DNA of 64,000 nt. Origin: an uncultured Flavobacteriaceae bacterium. Lineage in GTDB: Bacteria > Bacteroidota > Bacteroidia > Flavobacteriales > Flavobacteriaceae. A model generated the notes under the pieces. The model made no database searches. It saw nothing but the letters and a program-made list of their open reading frames with translations, and was not told where the DNA came from. Position numbers and translations under genes: made by a program. This document shows, in pieces, positions 9,272 to 16,725 of the stretch (the first letter of the stretch is position 1; each line of letters opens with the position of its first letter). The stretch is taken from contig CANMSA010000001.1 in the NCBI GenBank assembly GCA_947500385.1, positions 248,001-312,000 on the forward strand, written 5' to 3'.

Positions 9272-9829
9272 TTAGTTTCCTACCACCACTTTGGGGTGAC
9301 GAATAATTTTATCCCCTAAGGAAAAGCCTTTTTCAACCACATCAATAATTTTTCCCTTCATTTTTTTGGTGGGTGCGGGTATTTGGGTAATGGCATCGTG
9401 CACTTCTGCATCAAAGGCATCGCCCGCTTTTATGGTAATTTCTTGAAGCCCTTTGGACTTCAAGGTCTCCTTAAATTTATTCTGAATCAATTCAACTCCC
9501 TTGAACATCTCCTTGTCCTCTGATTTAGCGAGTTCCTTCATGGCCCTTTCAAAATCATCGAGCACCGGCAACAAGGCCACCATAACTTCCTGTCCGGCGG
9601 TCTTGAATAAATCCATCCGCTCTTTGGAGGTACGCTTTTTATAATTTTCAAATTCAGCAAAAAGACGTAGAAACTTTTCCTTCTCTTTGGCCAAATCCTC
9701 TCTTAATTGATCTTCAATAGCTATTTCCTCCTCCTCTGGTGATTCGATTTCATTTTCCGTTACTTGTTCTTCTTGTACATCCTCAGAAAGAAGCTCCTCT
9801 AGATTTTCGGGATTCTCTTTTTCGCTCAT
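9272..9829 (-). CDS. grpE: Nucleotide exchange factor GrpE
   Basis: A 185-residue protein that releases ADP from DnaK. The acidic, disordered N-terminus (about 1-40, rich in Glu) is followed by a long coiled-coil helix ([32 protein letters not shown]). The C-terminal beta domain carries the family signature ([31 protein letters not shown]). It is the first gene of the grpE-dnaJ operon; dnaK is not in the window. Confidence 0.97.
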   Translation of the reverse strand: MSEKENPENLEELLSEDVQEEQVTENEIESPEEEEIAIEDQLREDLAKEKEKFLRLFAEFENYKKRTSKERMDLFKTAGQEVMVALLPVLDDFERAMKELAKSEDKEMFKGVELIQNKFKETLKSKGLQEITIKAGDAFDAEVHDAITQIPAPTKKMKGKIIDVVEKGFSLGDKIIRHPKVVVGN

Positions 9830-9910
9830 ATTGGTATTCCTAAATTTTTAATACTTCTATTAGCTGGCAAAAGTACTGCCAATTCTTTAAAAATGTCAAA
9901 ATGTCACTAA

Positions 9911-9936
9911 ATAAAAAATCCGCCTTCAGCGGATTC
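9911..9936 (-). terminator. Terminator behind the TIGR01777 oxidoreductase gene
   Basis: Perfect 7-bp stem AATCCGC (9917-9923) / GCGGATT (9929-9935) with a 5-base loop. On the minus strand the stem is followed by a run of T (complement of the A-run at 9913-9918). It separates the oxidoreductase from grpE. Confidence 0.75.
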
Positions 9937-9968
9937 TTCGTTTCATGGAGAACGGATACGAAATCGTA

Positions 9969-10928
9969 TTATACATATTCTTTATGAAAGACCGTATCTG
10001 ATGAAGTGCTCGTTGGTTCTTTTAGGTACAGGTTTTCTAGCGTTTTGCAGATATTACTATGGTAAAACACAAATCCTTCTTCCTCGATTTTTTTTGAACT
10101 GACGCGTTGACTGGCAAACAGAATATAAGACATATCACCCAGCAAGGTCTGCATTACAAATCTTGGGATATTTGGAAGAAAAACGGGTCTCTTGAGAACC
10201 TTGGCGATTTCTTTGACCAACTTCTTGTTCGTCACCGGATTTGGCCCGACACCATTATAGACACCTTCCAATTTATTTTCTACCACAAACAAAAACATCC
10301 TGGCAAGATCCTGAATATGGATCCACGACTGCCATTGCAATCCAGAACCAAAAGCGGCCCCGGCAAAATACTTTACGGGTCGTGCCATTTCAGGAAGCGC
10401 CCCCCCTTTGTCTGACATTACCAAACCAATACGGACTTTGGCGATTGAAAATCCAAAAGTACGGAAAGCATCTACCTCCTTTTCCCACTTAGCAACAACT
10501 TCCCCTAAAAAACTTTCATCTACCCGAGGTTCCGCCTCGTCATAATACTCCGTTAGGGAATCTGGGTAGACCCCTATAGCAGATGCAGAAACAAAAGACA
10601 GCAGTTGATTATTTTTTAGCTTGGATATACCTTGGTGAAGCGTTTTCAAGCTATCGATACGGCTTTTCAACACCTCTTGCTTATAAGCGACCGACCACCG
10701 CTTGGAGATACTTGCACCAGCAAGGTTGATCAGGGCTGTAACCCCCTCAAAGCAATCCATATCGATTTCGCCATTGGCCGGATTCCAATAAAAACCCCGA
10801 TACCCCTTTGCGGAGGTTATCTTGCTCTTATTGGTAGTTAGGTAATGAACAGCGATATTATTTTTTCGGCATAGCGCCGTAATTTCGCTGCCAACCAATC
10901 CTGTGGCTCCGGTAATCAGTACTTTCAT
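9969..10928 (-). CDS. TIGR01777-family SDR epimerase/oxidoreductase (YfcH-like)
   Basis: A 319-residue cytoplasmic protein of the extended short-chain dehydrogenase superfamily. The N-terminal nucleotide-binding motif is GATGLVGSE (residues 7-15). Family signatures include the region around YWNPANGEIDMDCFEG, the LINLAGASISKRWS block and SASAIGVYP (active-site-like region), plus a C-terminal DUF1731 domain (VGPNPVTNKKLVKEIAKVLK). The catalytic substrate is unknown for the whole family. The gene is monocistronic, with its own terminator at 9911-9936. Confidence 0.9.
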   Translation of the reverse strand: MKVLITGATGLVGSEITALCRKNNIAVHYLTTNKSKITSAKGYRGFYWNPANGEIDMDCFEGVTALINLAGASISKRWSVAYKQEVLKSRIDSLKTLHQGISKLKNNQLLSFVSASAIGVYPDSLTEYYDEAEPRVDESFLGEVVAKWEKEVDAFRTFGFSIAKVRIGLVMSDKGGALPEMARPVKYFAGAAFGSGLQWQSWIHIQDLARMFLFVVENKLEGVYNGVGPNPVTNKKLVKEIAKVLKRPVFLPNIPRFVMQTLLGDMSYILFASQRVSSKKIEEEGFVFYHSNICKTLENLYLKEPTSTSSDTVFHKEYV

Positions 10929-11043
10929 AAGACAAAAGTATGATTTTTAAAAGGTCACCACCGCAAGTTTAATTCGGATTTAACAGACTTGTTTAGCGTT
11001 AATTTAAAGTTAAGTAGATAAAAAACAACTAGTTAAGATAAAA

Positions 11044-11718
11044 TCAAAGGTCGCGAAGCACTTTTCTAGCACGCAGCATTTCACGTTTTCCCGGCGGTCC
11101 GGGCAAACGCTCCGTTTCGAAGCCGACCGACTGCATCGCACGGCGCACGCTTCCTTTGGCCGCATAGGTGACCAACACTCCCCCGGGCTTCAAGGCTTTG
11201 TACATTTTGAGAAAAATCGTCTCGGTCCATAATGCCGGTTGCACTCTGGCCCCAAAAGCGTCAAAATATATAAGGTTAAACAAACTTTCTGCCTGTATGG
11301 TCTTAAACTCTTTTTGCTGTTTCGTGAGGGTGAAATTTTCAGAGAGCCGGGTAGCGGTCCCCCAGTCAGACATATGCATTTTTTCAAAAACAGCTGATAA
11401 ACGGTCTCCCTCCAACGCCGACACATAGTCCAACTGCCTCCATTCTTCAGGAATTACGGGATATGCCTCGACCCCGACATATTCCACTTCAATGTTTCTC
11501 TTGGGCGCTTCCAAATACGTGATCAGGGCATTTAAACCAGTTCCAAAGCCGATTTCTAAAATCCTAAGGTCGGTGTTATCGAACAAGGCCAGCCCATTTT
11601 GTATGAACACGTGATAGGCTTCCTGAATGGCCCCATGCTTGGAGTGGTATTGCTCATTCCACTCCTCAATTTGAATGGTTTTGGAACCATCCCCGGTCGT
11701 AATAATGGTCCGTTTCAA
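11044..11718 (-). CDS. mnmD: tRNA (mnm5s2U34) methyltransferase MnmD
   Basis: A 224-residue methyltransferase matching the MnmD domain (the methyltransferase half of E. coli MnmC), which methylates the wobble uridine of tRNA. The SAM-binding motif ILEIGFGTGLNAL lies near residues 50-62. The family motif IYFDAFGARVQPALWT and the C-terminal SVRRAMQSVGFETERLPGPPGKREML are diagnostic. The oxidoreductase half of MnmC is absent, as in other Bacteroidetes stand-alone forms. It starts one base after the stop of the DUF4920 gene, so the two are co-transcribed. Confidence 0.92.
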   Translation of the reverse strand: MKRTIITTGDGSKTIQIEEWNEQYHSKHGAIQEAYHVFIQNGLALFDNTDLRILEIGFGTGLNALITYLEAPKRNIEVEYVGVEAYPVIPEEWRQLDYVSALEGDRLSAVFEKMHMSDWGTATRLSENFTLTKQQKEFKTIQAESLFNLIYFDAFGARVQPALWTETIFLKMYKALKPGGVLVTYAAKGSVRRAMQSVGFETERLPGPPGKREMLRARKVLRDL

Positions 11719-11719
11719 G

Positions 11720-12223
11720 CTATTGCTTTAGGACCACCCCATCCGCTTCAAAACCAAACGTTTTCTTGGGAACGGTAATCGCGGCGATTTCCTCTTCGGA
11801 TTTACCGGCATCTTTTGCATAATGTCGCTGGTCTTCGACACTCATCTCGGAAACGAAGGCCAACCCATTCACTACGACCGTTCGGCCTGCAATGTCCTTG
11901 GGCATAAAAAAGCCATAATCCTTAAAGCGTACCATGGCCTCCTGCCCATCTTCCAGCGCTAATTTCATCCAACATCCTTTCGCTTGACAGACCTCCAGCA
12001 CTTCTCCGGTAAATTTCGACGGTACCGTATCATTCACCGTCAAGTTTTGGTATTTCTCAAACATCTGAAGGGACGTAAGGCCTCCTTTTTTATCCATATC
12101 GGCCCCCAAACGAACCTCAATGGGTACGGCCGTTTTTGCAGTTTCTTCTTTTGTCTCATGATTTTGCGCCCAGGCAGCACTGACCACCGATAAAAACGCA
12201 ACTAAAGTGTTAAATCCTTTCAT
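11720..12223 (-). CDS. DUF4920 domain-containing secreted protein
   Basis: A 167-residue protein; the start at 12223 (MKGFNTLVAF) is preferred over 12232 because it gives a standard signal peptide (LVAFLSVVSAAWAQ). The mature part contains an oligonucleotide-binding-like domain with the recognisable CQAKGCWMKLAL motif, two cysteines of which could bind metal, then RTVVVNGLAF. Function unknown. It is immediately upstream of mnmD, although the two products work in different compartments. The start faces the divergent aminotransferase gene. Confidence 0.82.
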   Translation of the reverse strand: MKGFNTLVAFLSVVSAAWAQNHETKEETAKTAVPIEVRLGADMDKKGGLTSLQMFEKYQNLTVNDTVPSKFTGEVLEVCQAKGCWMKLALEDGQEAMVRFKDYGFFMPKDIAGRTVVVNGLAFVSEMSVEDQRHYAKDAGKSEEEIAAITVPKKTFGFEADGVVLKQ

Positions 12224-12330
12224 ATCTATCAAAAATTAAAACGATACGACAAAATTGGTCATTTTTGAACGAAAAACGAAGTCCTTATCGCTATATTTAG
12301 TTAATTTTATTCTTGTTAAATCGCTCTAAA

Positions 12331-13395
12331 ATGGAAACCACTACGAAACCATTCAGTATTGAAAAAGTAAAAACCTCTAAAATTGACCAAGTAGATTTTG
12401 ACAATCTAAACTTTGGATCGGTCTTTACAGATCATATGCTGGTCTGTGATTTTAAAAATGGTGTATGGGAAACTCCAAAGATCATGCCGTATCAACCCTT
12501 AAGCTTGGAGCCTTCTGCCAAGATTTTTCATTATGGCCAATCGATTTTCGAAGGGATGAAGGCCTATAAGGATGGAAATGGAGATGTATGGATGTTTCGG
12601 CCGATGGATAATTTTAAGCGCTTCAACATTTCGGCGAATCGGATGGCGATTCCTGAACTCCCCGAAAATTTCTTTATAGAAGGGTTGCGAACGCTGATCA
12701 AGCTAGATCAAAAATGGATACCACAAAAAGAAGGGAGCTCCTTATATATACGCCCCTTTATGTTCGCCTCAGGGAAAGGTTTTCACGCCTCACCGGCCGA
12801 TGAGTACAAATTTATCATCTGTCTGGCTCCTTCTGGCGCCTATTTTTCAGGAAAAGTAAAAGTCCTGATCGAAGAAACCTATTCAAGGGCGGCCAACGGA
12901 GGCGTAGGGTATGCAAAAGCGGGCGGTAATTATGCAGGGCAGTTTTATCCGACCCAATTGGCGGTAAAAAAAGGATATAATCAGGTTATATGGACCGATG
13001 ACAATACGCACGAATATATTGAGGAAGCAGGTGCCATGAATATTTTTGTTCGAATTGACGACACCTTGATCACAGGCCCTACCAGTGATCGCATTCTTGA
13101 CGGTATTACCCGTAAGAGCATTCTGAAGATCGCCGAAGATGAAGGGATTCGGACAGAAGTACGAAAGATAAGTGTTACCGAAGTAGTGGCAGCCGCGAAA
13201 AATGGATCCTTAAAGGAAATGTTTGGCGCAGGCACGGCCGCAGTCGTTTCCCCTATTGCCGCTTTTGGATTTAAGGATACGGATTATGATCTTCCCGAAC
13301 TATCGGATAGTTATGCAAAAAGACTAAAGAAGCGCATTACGGACATACAGTTTAATCGTGCCGAAGACCCGTTCGGGTGGCGGTTCAAGGTGTAA
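12331..13395 (+). CDS. ilvE: Branched-chain amino acid aminotransferase
   Basis: A 354-residue PLP-dependent transaminase interconverting Leu/Ile/Val and their 2-oxo acids. The start METTTKPFSI (12331) is used; the in-frame TTG at 12313 is unlikely. The PLP lysine is Lys196 in GYAKAGGNYAG. Further class IV aminotransferase motifs are YGQSIFEGMKAY, SLYIRPFMFA, EYIEEAGAMNIF and the late AGTAAVVSPI. Length and motifs match the eukaryote/BCAT2-like type found in Bacteroidetes. It is a single gene, divergent from DUF4920. Confidence 0.95.
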   Translation: METTTKPFSIEKVKTSKIDQVDFDNLNFGSVFTDHMLVCDFKNGVWETPKIMPYQPLSLEPSAKIFHYGQSIFEGMKAYKDGNGDVWMFRPMDNFKRFNISANRMAIPELPENFFIEGLRTLIKLDQKWIPQKEGSSLYIRPFMFASGKGFHASPADEYKFIICLAPSGAYFSGKVKVLIEETYSRAANGGVGYAKAGGNYAGQFYPTQLAVKKGYNQVIWTDDNTHEYIEEAGAMNIFVRIDDTLITGPTSDRILDGITRKSILKIAEDEGIRTEVRKISVTEVVAAAKNGSLKEMFGAGTAAVVSPIAAFGFKDTDYDLPELSDSYAKRLKKRITDIQFNRAEDPFGWRFKV

Positions 13396-13747
13396 AGAAA
13401 ACCGCTTACCCGATTTATGATATTGGCCGTCTGAAACTTTTTTACTATTGCTATCATTGAGCTAATTATCACGAATGCTACAACCGTATATTCCAAATGG
13501 TCGAACCCCGGCATATTTTCGCAATAGCATAAAACTTGCTGATTACGAAATAATTGCCGTCCATCCTTTCACGAATTTTATGATGTTAAACTGTTGATTA
13601 GCTAGCTGGTAATCAAAATACCAACACTATTTCCCCTATCAAAAAAGTTAAAATCACTTCATTTTGAGATTTAAAAAATACACCTATCGGTGTACTTTTT
13701 GGGACTCCAGTTCCCATATTTTTACCAAAACCTAAAAAATTTACATT
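13396..13747. other. Intergenic region before the lectin gene, with two small inverted repeats
   Basis: This 352-base AT-rich stretch contains no convincing gene. Near its right end lie TACACC-TATC-GGTGTA (13679-13694) followed by a T-run (13696-13700), and right after it GGGA...TCCC (13701-13715). The first looks like a weak rho-independent terminator. It is 280 bases beyond the aminotransferase stop and only 50 bases before the lectin start, so it could equally be part of the lectin gene's leader. Confidence 0.5.
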
Positions 13748-14506
13748 ATGAAAAAGTTTATGACTACCAACAAACTCCTATTTGGTTTGCTAGCAATGGC
13801 ACTGTTTGCATCCTGTGCAAAGGAGGAACTAGAAACAGAAGCCGTTGAACCGGCCGCTCAAGAAGAGTTAAAATCCGTAAAAAGCTGGACCTTAGGAGGC
13901 GATTACACATACGGGGACACCATTTTCTTATGGGCAGATTCTGGCGTACCTAATGATTGGGTAATCTTTGATAGGTACCGCAGAAATGATAATGGTTTTC
14001 CACGTTGGCGACATAGATTAGTATATCTTAAAGGCGCTCCCAATGGTTTTCGCTATAAAGTTCTAGCGAATCAATCATTGCCCGATGGCTGGTCTTATGA
14101 AGACCCCAATGATACGAGCGGTACAGCCTGGATTATATATATAGACCCTGCAGCAGTAACCCCCCCCTCCTTACTAAGTGGACAAACCTTGTGGTCAGGG
14201 CAAACCATTAGCTCTCCTAGTGGACAATACAAATTTGCCATGCAAACCGATGGGAATATAGTTCTTTATGATTCCTGGAATTTAACCAGCCAAGGATGGT
14301 GGACAGCCTTATGGCATAGCCATACCTACAACAACCCGGGAGCTAGGTTGATAATGCAAACAGATGGGAACATGGTGTTATATAGCACGAGCAATCAACC
14401 TCTTTGGTATTCCCACACTTGGGCGCACCCCGGGGCACAGCTTCACGTTCAAGATGATAGCAATTTGGCCATTTATTCCAATGGAGTTATAAGATGGCAG
14501 CGATAG
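13748..14506 (+). CDS. Bulb-type (mannose-binding) lectin lipoprotein
   Basis: A 252-residue surface or periplasmic lipoprotein. The signal peptide ends in a lipobox (ALFASC, Cys23). Residues 45-135 form a domain not recognised, rich in Trp/Tyr. Residues 140-252 form a monocot-type B-lectin domain with all three carbohydrate motifs QxDxNxVxY: QTDGNIVLY (166-174), QTDGNMVLY (204-212) and the diverged QDDSNLAIY (235-243). The first two motifs keep every consensus residue; in the third, Val is replaced by Ala. Such domains occur in lectin-like bacteriocins and secreted adhesins. It is an isolated gene flanked by hairpins, with a strong terminator behind it. Confidence 0.85.
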   Translation: MKKFMTTNKLLFGLLAMALFASCAKEELETEAVEPAAQEELKSVKSWTLGGDYTYGDTIFLWADSGVPNDWVIFDRYRRNDNGFPRWRHRLVYLKGAPNGFRYKVLANQSLPDGWSYEDPNDTSGTAWIIYIDPAAVTPPSLLSGQTLWSGQTISSPSGQYKFAMQTDGNIVLYDSWNLTSQGWWTALWHSHTYNNPGARLIMQTDGNMVLYSTSNQPLWYSHTWAHPGAQLHVQDDSNLAIYSNGVIRWQR

Positions 14507-14527
14507 TATCTGTAAGGTAGTACTTTG

Positions 14528-14565
14528 AAGGTCTTGCTTTTTTTGAAAAAGCAAGACCTTTTTTT
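14528..14565 (+). terminator. Strong terminator behind the lectin gene
   Basis: A 15-bp perfect stem (14528-14542 with 14546-14560) closes a 3-base loop and is followed by a run of T. It is the longest terminator hairpin in the window. It could also serve the convergent minus-strand gene ending at 14606, but lacks the matching T-run on that side. Confidence 0.9.
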
Positions 14566-14605
14566 ATGGGACGCCGCCCCTGCACAGACAAATGAGGTCC
14601 GTGAT

Positions 14606-14992
14606 TCAAACCCCTAATATTTCTTTAATATCAGGTTTGAAATAGTTCGGCCCCTTAAGCACCTTCCCATCTTCCCGATAAATAGGTCGCCCGTCACCTC
14701 CAAGCTTGCTCATATTGCTCCGTTGAATTTCCTCGAACACCTCCTCGATCTTGTACTGCATACCATGTTCTAAAATGGTACCACATAGAATATACAGCAT
14801 ATCGCCCAAGGCATCAGCTACCTCTACCAAATCATTATTTTCGGCAGCTTCTAGGTATTCCTTGTTTTCTTCATCCATTAAATTAAATCTGAGTTTATTT
14901 TTGGCGGAACCCAGATCTGCCAGCATCTCTTCCGATACGCCTAGGCCAAACGCATTATGAAATAGCTCTACCGCCTTGATTTTATCTTTCAT
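14606..14992 (-). CDS. MazG-like nucleoside triphosphate pyrophosphohydrolase
   Basis: A 128-residue all-alpha NTP pyrophosphatase counted from MKDKIKAVELFHNAFG (14992). The longer start at 15040 would add an unconserved leader. The metal-binding signature of the MazG/phosphoribosyl-ATP pyrophosphohydrolase-like superfamily is visible as DEENKEYLEA followed by EVADALGDMLYILCG. Such enzymes hydrolyse non-canonical or excess NTPs to NMP plus pyrophosphate. The C-terminal NMSKLGGDGRPIYREDGKVLKG is typical of this Bacteroidetes form. Single gene. Confidence 0.87.
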   Translation of the reverse strand: MKDKIKAVELFHNAFGLGVSEEMLADLGSAKNKLRFNLMDEENKEYLEAAENNDLVEVADALGDMLYILCGTILEHGMQYKIEEVFEEIQRSNMSKLGGDGRPIYREDGKVLKGPNYFKPDIKEILGV

Positions 14993-15083
14993 TCGAATCA
15001 AATATTGTCCAGTGCACCAAACTTTTTGAACGGATTCCAAAAGTTTGATCTACTTGAGTTAGTTTTGCATAAAAATATGAAAT

Positions 15084-15272
15084 ATGTTTAGCACCGGACA
15101 ATGGATTTTTGCAATAAGCTTTCTCATCGCTTTTACGCTAATCATCGTATTTACCTATTCAAAAGACAAAAAGTTGCACGCAAAAAACTACCAAGGTGTT
15201 AAGTGGGTAGGTATTTTCTTTATACTATTTATAATTATCCTCTTTTGCATTAAATTTTTCTTTAAAATTTAA
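15084..15272 (+). CDS. Small membrane protein, unknown function
   Basis: A 62-residue protein with two predicted membrane helices: residues 5-24 (QWIFAISFLIAFTLIIVFTY) and 42-60 (KWVGIFFILFIIILFCIKFF). They are separated by a lysine-rich loop (SKDKKLHAKNYQGVK), which places the loop on the cytoplasmic side. The ATG lies 44 bases after the divergent pyrophosphohydrolase region. It resembles small membrane proteins seen near cytochrome or crcB genes in flavobacteria, but I cannot name a family. Confidence 0.6.
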   Translation: MFSTGQWIFAISFLIAFTLIIVFTYSKDKKLHAKNYQGVKWVGIFFILFIIILFCIKFFFKI

Positions 15273-15386
15273 CGGTAATTTTACGTTCACAACAAAAATT
15301 AACCGTTTCACAACAATTTTCCAATTTACCGCGTATATCATACCAAAACAGTTAATTTTGCGTTATTCATCTATAAGGGGCAACAA

Positions 15387-15566
15387 ATGATGACTTTTTT
15401 CGGAATACTTTTTATTTTAATCGCGGCAAACGCGGTCTTCATGTTTTTTAGCTTGAATAGAGCGTCAGAAAAAACCGTCAATCGTTCGCAGGACACTTCT
15501 CAGTCCAAAGAATCTGACATCTATCCAATAGATTTACTACCCTCTAAATACAAAAAAGCGGTTTAG
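15387..15566 (+). CDS. Small single-span membrane protein, unknown function
   Basis: A 59-residue reading frame starting ATGATG at 15387 and ending with TAG at 15566. Residues 3-22 are strongly hydrophobic (TFFGILFILIAANAVFMFFS). The rest is polar, with a short ordered-looking end (DIYPIDLLPSKYKKAV). The N-terminal helix plus conserved-looking tail suggests a real short protein, but codon evidence over so few bases is limited. It sits between another small membrane protein and crcB, all on the plus strand. Confidence 0.5.
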   Translation: MMTFFGILFILIAANAVFMFFSLNRASEKTVNRSQDTSQSKESDIYPIDLLPSKYKKAV

Positions 15567-15696
15567 TTTTATATCTTTAACCGGTATCGGTAGGGGCCAG
15601 CAAATTTGATGTGTTCCCTACCTACCATTCTTTAGAGATATACGTTACATGAATATTGATGGTGATGAATTAACCGTTTTGTTTTAAGTACGCCTT

Positions 15697-16068
15697 ATGA
15701 AATCCCTTTTATTAGTCTTTCTTGGTGGCGGCATCGGCAGTATGTTGCGATACGTACTATCTAAAACACTCAACGACTATTTTCAGCACTTCTTCCTAGG
15801 CACCTTTTTAGTAAATAGTATTGGTTGTTTGCTAATAGGGTTTTTAATGGGCCTCTCGTTAAAAGAAAATCTTATCTCGCAAAACCATACCCTATTATTG
15901 GTAACCGGTTTTTGTGGGGGTTTTACAACCTTCTCCACTTTTGCTTTTGAAAAACATGGCCTTCTAAGAGATGGCGCCTTGTGGCATTTCTCGTTCTACA
16001 CCCTTTGTAGCCTTGCGGTCGGAGTCATTGCGGTTACCGTGGGCCTATGGCTTGCCCGTGTACTCTAA
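15697..16068 (+). CDS. crcB: Fluoride efflux channel CrcB/Fluc
   Basis: A 123-residue four-helix membrane protein that forms the dimeric fluoride channel, exporting F- from the cytoplasm. Typical motifs are present: GGGIGSMLRYVLSK at the N-terminus, NSIGCLLIGFLMG in helix 2, and the signature TGFCGGFTTFSTFAFE in helix 3 with the phenylalanines and threonines of the ion pathway. The 130 bases upstream hold an imperfect GGTAGGG...CCCTACC stem (15589-15622) but not the conserved core of the crcB fluoride riboswitch. Confidence 0.95.
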   Translation: MKSLLLVFLGGGIGSMLRYVLSKTLNDYFQHFFLGTFLVNSIGCLLIGFLMGLSLKENLISQNHTLLLVTGFCGGFTTFSTFAFEKHGLLRDGALWHFSFYTLCSLAVGVIAVTVGLWLARVL

Positions 16069-16238
16069 TCATGGGGGAATCTTCAATTTTGTCTTTTTTT
16101 AAAATTTGGCGGTTGTTTTGTTAAATATTTACGGATTGTGCAATCTGATTGATCAAAGACTTACAATTTTTCATCTATCCCCCTCTTAACTTCTTAACAT
16201 TTAGTTAATATTTCAAAATATCCGGTGTAAAAATATCG

Positions 16239-16260
16239 TACCCCTAAAATTATAGGGGTA
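16239..16260. promoter_or_regulatory. 22-bp palindromic operator, strong copy, upstream of glnK-amtB
   Basis: Perfect inverted repeat TACCCC-N10-GGGGTA. The identical arms with the identical 10-base spacer occur again at 49081-49102 between the two glutamine synthetase genes. Its centre lies about 91 bases upstream of the inferred start point of the glnK transcript. Inferred to be the binding site of a dimeric nitrogen-responsive regulator, which is not identified in the window. Confidence 0.75.
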
Positions 16261-16291
16261 TAATTAAGATAAATATAAAAATCATCCATAT

Positions 16292-16313
16292 TACCCTAAA
16301 AAAGACAGGGTTA
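16292..16313. promoter_or_regulatory. Weak copy of the nitrogen operator, near -38 of glnK
   Basis: TACCCT-N10-GGGTTA has the same 22-base frame as the strong copy, with one mismatch in each arm, and starts 53 bases after it. The glutamine synthetase promoter shows the same pairing of a strong and a weak site 51 bases apart. Confidence 0.55.
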
Positions 16314-16326
16314 TGCAATTTTAAAA

Positions 16327-16334
16327 TATATTTA
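16327..16334 (+). promoter_or_regulatory. Predicted -7 box of the glnK-amtB promoter
   Basis: TATATTTA matches the Bacteroidetes -7 consensus TAnnTTTG at all but the last base and lies 35 bases after the start of the weak operator copy, with a leader of about 20 bases to the glnK ATG. No good -33 TTG is present, which fits activator dependence. Confidence 0.5.
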
Positions 16335-16359
16335 CGCCGTAAAAACAAAAATCAATCTC

Positions 16360-16698
16360 ATGAAAAAAATCGAGGCAATTATTAGAAAATCGAAGTTTGA
16401 TGATGTCAAAAAAGCGCTGCATCAAATTGAGGTGAACTTCTTCAGCTACTGGGATGTTACAGGAGTGGGAAACGAAAAACAAGGCCATGTGTATCGTGGT
16501 ATTTCGTATAGTACCACCGACATTCAGCGTAGGTATCTCTCCATTGTAGTTTCGGACGAGTTTTTAGAAAGAACTGTCAATGCTATTTTGGAAGCCGCTT
16601 ATACCGGAAACGTAGGGGATGGAAAAGTATTCGTTTCCGATATGATAGAAGCGTATCGAATACGTACAAAAGAAAACGGACAAGCGGGAATCAACTAA
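16360..16698 (+). CDS. glnK: P-II family nitrogen regulatory protein
   Basis: A 112-residue trimeric signal protein that senses 2-oxoglutarate and ATP/ADP and gates the ammonium channel. The start MKKIEAIIRKSKFDDVKKAL is typical. The T-loop keeps the tyrosine that corresponds to the uridylylation site (YRGISYST, Tyr50). The B-loop is altered but recognisable (AAYTGNVGDGKVFV), and the C-terminal RIRTKENGQAGIN is typical. The loop sequence diverges from E. coli GlnB/GlnK, as usual for Bacteroidetes. It is 27 bases ahead of amtB, forming the classic glnK-amtB operon, and is preceded by the palindromic operators at 16239 and 16292. Confidence 0.95.
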   Translation: MKKIEAIIRKSKFDDVKKALHQIEVNFFSYWDVTGVGNEKQGHVYRGISYSTTDIQRRYLSIVVSDEFLERTVNAILEAAYTGNVGDGKVFVSDMIEAYRIRTKENGQAGIN

Positions 16699-16725
16699 GT
16701 TTTAAACCAACAAACGAGAATTATT

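Noticed and set aside
8473-9306. Long plus-strand open frame opposite dnaJ/grpE
   Set aside because: It is the complement of the Gly-rich dnaJ sequence; its protein (Thr/Ala/His repeats) has no family pattern, and dnaJ is unambiguous.
15567-15696. Possible fluoride riboswitch upstream of crcB
   Set aside because: A GGTAGGG/CCCTACC stem and a GATGGTGATG stretch are present, but the conserved crcB-motif core and pseudoknot pairing are absent.
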